From Oscillospiraceae bacterium (lineage in GTDB: Bacteria; Bacillota; Clostridia; Oscillospirales; Oscillospiraceae), in NCBI GenBank assembly GCA_015068335.1, contig SVKT01000097.1:1-5760 (forward strand): DNA of 5,760 nt, given 5' to 3'. Below, in pieces: positions 4,800 through 5,760 of this stretch. Below the pieces are notes generated by a model, which made no database searches, had not been told where the DNA came from, and saw only the letters and a program-made list of their open reading frames with translations. The position numbers were made by a program, and so were the translations under genes. Every line of letters starts with the position of its first letter. Positions within the stretch are counted from its first letter, which is position 1.

Positions 4800-5760
4800 T
4801 TACCGGATCTCGTTGAGGATGCGCTTCATCAGTTCCACCCGCTTGAAGGGCGTCATCAGGTAGAAGCCGTCCACATAGGGCTCGATCTCCCTTGCGATGG
4901 CGGCGGAGATCTTCACCGCCAGCGCCTCCGCTTCGTCCCGCTCTTTGCCCTCGTACAGGGCCACGATCTCGTCGCACACGCGCATACCGGAGATCTCGTT
5001 GTTGAGGAACAGGGCGTTGCGGTGGCTGACCACCGGGAAGATACCGCCCAGAATGGCGCCCCGCAGTTCCTGCCGCGCCAGTTTCAGGTTTTCCAGCGCC
5101 TGCGCCGAAAGCACCGGCTGGGTCAGGAAGCCCGTGACGCCGTTTTCCTCCTTCTCCTTTGCGATCTTCAACTGCATCGCAAAGTTTTTCGCATTCAGGT
5201 TCAACGCGCCGAAAATGCGGAAGGGCGAGGTCAACTGTTCGTTCAGGTCGCTGACGTAGCGGGCCAGTTTGCGGGAGTTGAAGTTGAACACCGTCTTGAC
5301 CTCATCCCGCTGCTCCGTGGGGATGGGGTCGCCGGTGACCAGCAGCACGTTGTGGACGCCCTCGATGGAAAGACCCAGCAGCAGCGCCTTGGTGGCGTTG
5401 AGATTGCGGTCGCGGCAGGTCATATGGGGCAGCGGCTCGATGCCCAGTTCCCGCTTGACCTTGCAGGCCAGCAAACTGCTGTCCGCCCGGGGACGGCCCA
5501 CCGGGCAGTCCGCGATGGTGACGGCGTCCGCACCCGCGTCCCGCAGGGCCTGCACGCCGTCGAGGAAGAAGCCGATGTCGTCATCGGCGGGTGGGTCCAG
5601 TTCCACGGCGATGACCCGCTTGCCCGCGTCCAGTTTTTCCGCCAGCGTGTTGCGCCGGGGCTGTTTTTCCCGCGCGGGACTCTCCTGCCGGGGCCGGCGC
5701 GGCTCTGCCGCACCCTTTTCCAGCGCGGCCGCAGCACAGGCAATATGCGCCGGCGTGGTG
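4800..5760 (-). CDS. Bifunctional homocysteine S-methyltransferase/methylenetetrahydrofolate reductase, 3' part
   Basis: The reading frame is open to the window edge, so the 5' part is missing; the GTG at 5606 is internal, not a start. Counting from 5759, residues 1-14 (TTPAHIACAAAALE) match the C-terminal end of a homocysteine S-methyltransferase domain, where CCGTTPEHI is typical. A Pro/Arg-rich linker (about 15-37) follows, then a complete MTHFR TIM barrel (about 38-319). Visible MTHFR landmarks are VELDPP (52-57) with the conserved Glu53, MTCRDRN (113-119), LLVTGDP (139-145), FLTQPV (211-216) and GIFPVVSHRNALFLNNEI (239-256). The reductase half makes 5-methyltetrahydrofolate with an FAD-bound enzyme; the methyltransferase half methylates homocysteine to methionine. 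Such fusions (YitJ type) are known in Firmicutes. The HAD phosphatase gene follows after 41 bases with no terminator between. The promoter lies outside the window. Confidence 0.93.
   Translation of the reverse strand, partial: TTPAHIACAAAALEKGAAEPRRPRQESPAREKQPRRNTLAEKLDAGKRVIAVELDPPADDDIGFFLDGVQALRDAGADAVTIADCPVGRPRADSSLLACKVKRELGIEPLPHMTCRDRNLNATKALLLGLSIEGVHNVLLVTGDPIPTEQRDEVKTVFNFNSRKLARYVSDLNEQLTSPFRIFGALNLNAKNFAMQLKIAKEKEENGVTGFLTQPVLSAQALENLKLARQELRGAILGGIFPVVSHRNALFLNNEISGMRVCDEIVALYEGKERDEAEALAVKISAAIAREIEPYVDGFYLMTPFKRVELMKRILNEIR

Overview
The window is GC-rich (one counted 60-base line, 2221-2280, has 42 G/C), apart from an AT-rich island at about 3126-4076 (line 3241-3300 has 23 G/C of 60). 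A YlbJ-type sporulation membrane protein, a secreted SLH-domain protease and a homocysteine S-methyltransferase/methylenetetrahydrofolate reductase fusion together suggest an endospore-lineage Clostridia, probably a high-GC gut Oscillospiraceae/Ruminococcaceae relative. That placement is inferred from gene content and composition, not from a search.

Layout. (1) 62-979, plus strand: YlbJ-like integral membrane protein. (2) 1018-1671, minus strand: deoC, deoxyribose-phosphate aldolase, convergent with ylbJ and sharing a compact hairpin terminator at 986-1010. (3) 1672-1790: intergenic region with two back-to-back divergent promoters, one for deoC and one for the next gene. (4) 1791-3083, plus strand: secreted protease with three SLH-like repeats followed by a trypsin/HtrA-like domain. 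(5) 3126-4076: AT-rich insert of 951 bp carrying a 223-residue SHOCT-domain protein gene, a 16-bp-stem terminator hairpin and a subterminal palindrome. (6) 4102-4758, minus strand: HAD-superfamily phosphatase. (7) 4800-5760, minus strand, running off the window: MTHFR domain of a bifunctional homocysteine S-methyltransferase/MTHFR, directly upstream of the HAD gene and probably co-transcribed with it.

The most interesting structure is the insert. The sequence on its left (A-run, GGACGTCCC, AGCC, GGG) and on its right (CCC, AGCC, GGGACGTCC, T-run) can be rejoined by removing 951 bp and one copy of the exact 10-bp direct repeat CCCAGCCGGG. This restores a perfect 9-bp-stem bidirectional terminator between the convergent protease and phosphatase genes. 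A foreign cassette therefore appears to have landed in the apex of a terminator hairpin and duplicated 10 bp of target. It carries no recognisable transposase or integrase, only the SHOCT-protein gene, and it brings its own bidirectional terminator, which may replace the one it broke.

The other genes look like ordinary chromosomal housekeeping: deoxyribose salvage, one-carbon/methionine metabolism, a sporulation-associated membrane protein and a surface protease. No tRNA, rRNA, CRISPR array or riboswitch was recognised. No gene-free stretch exceeds 300 bases; the longest, 3883-4101, holds a short out-of-frame coding remnant, the cassette hairpin, the palindrome and the split terminator.
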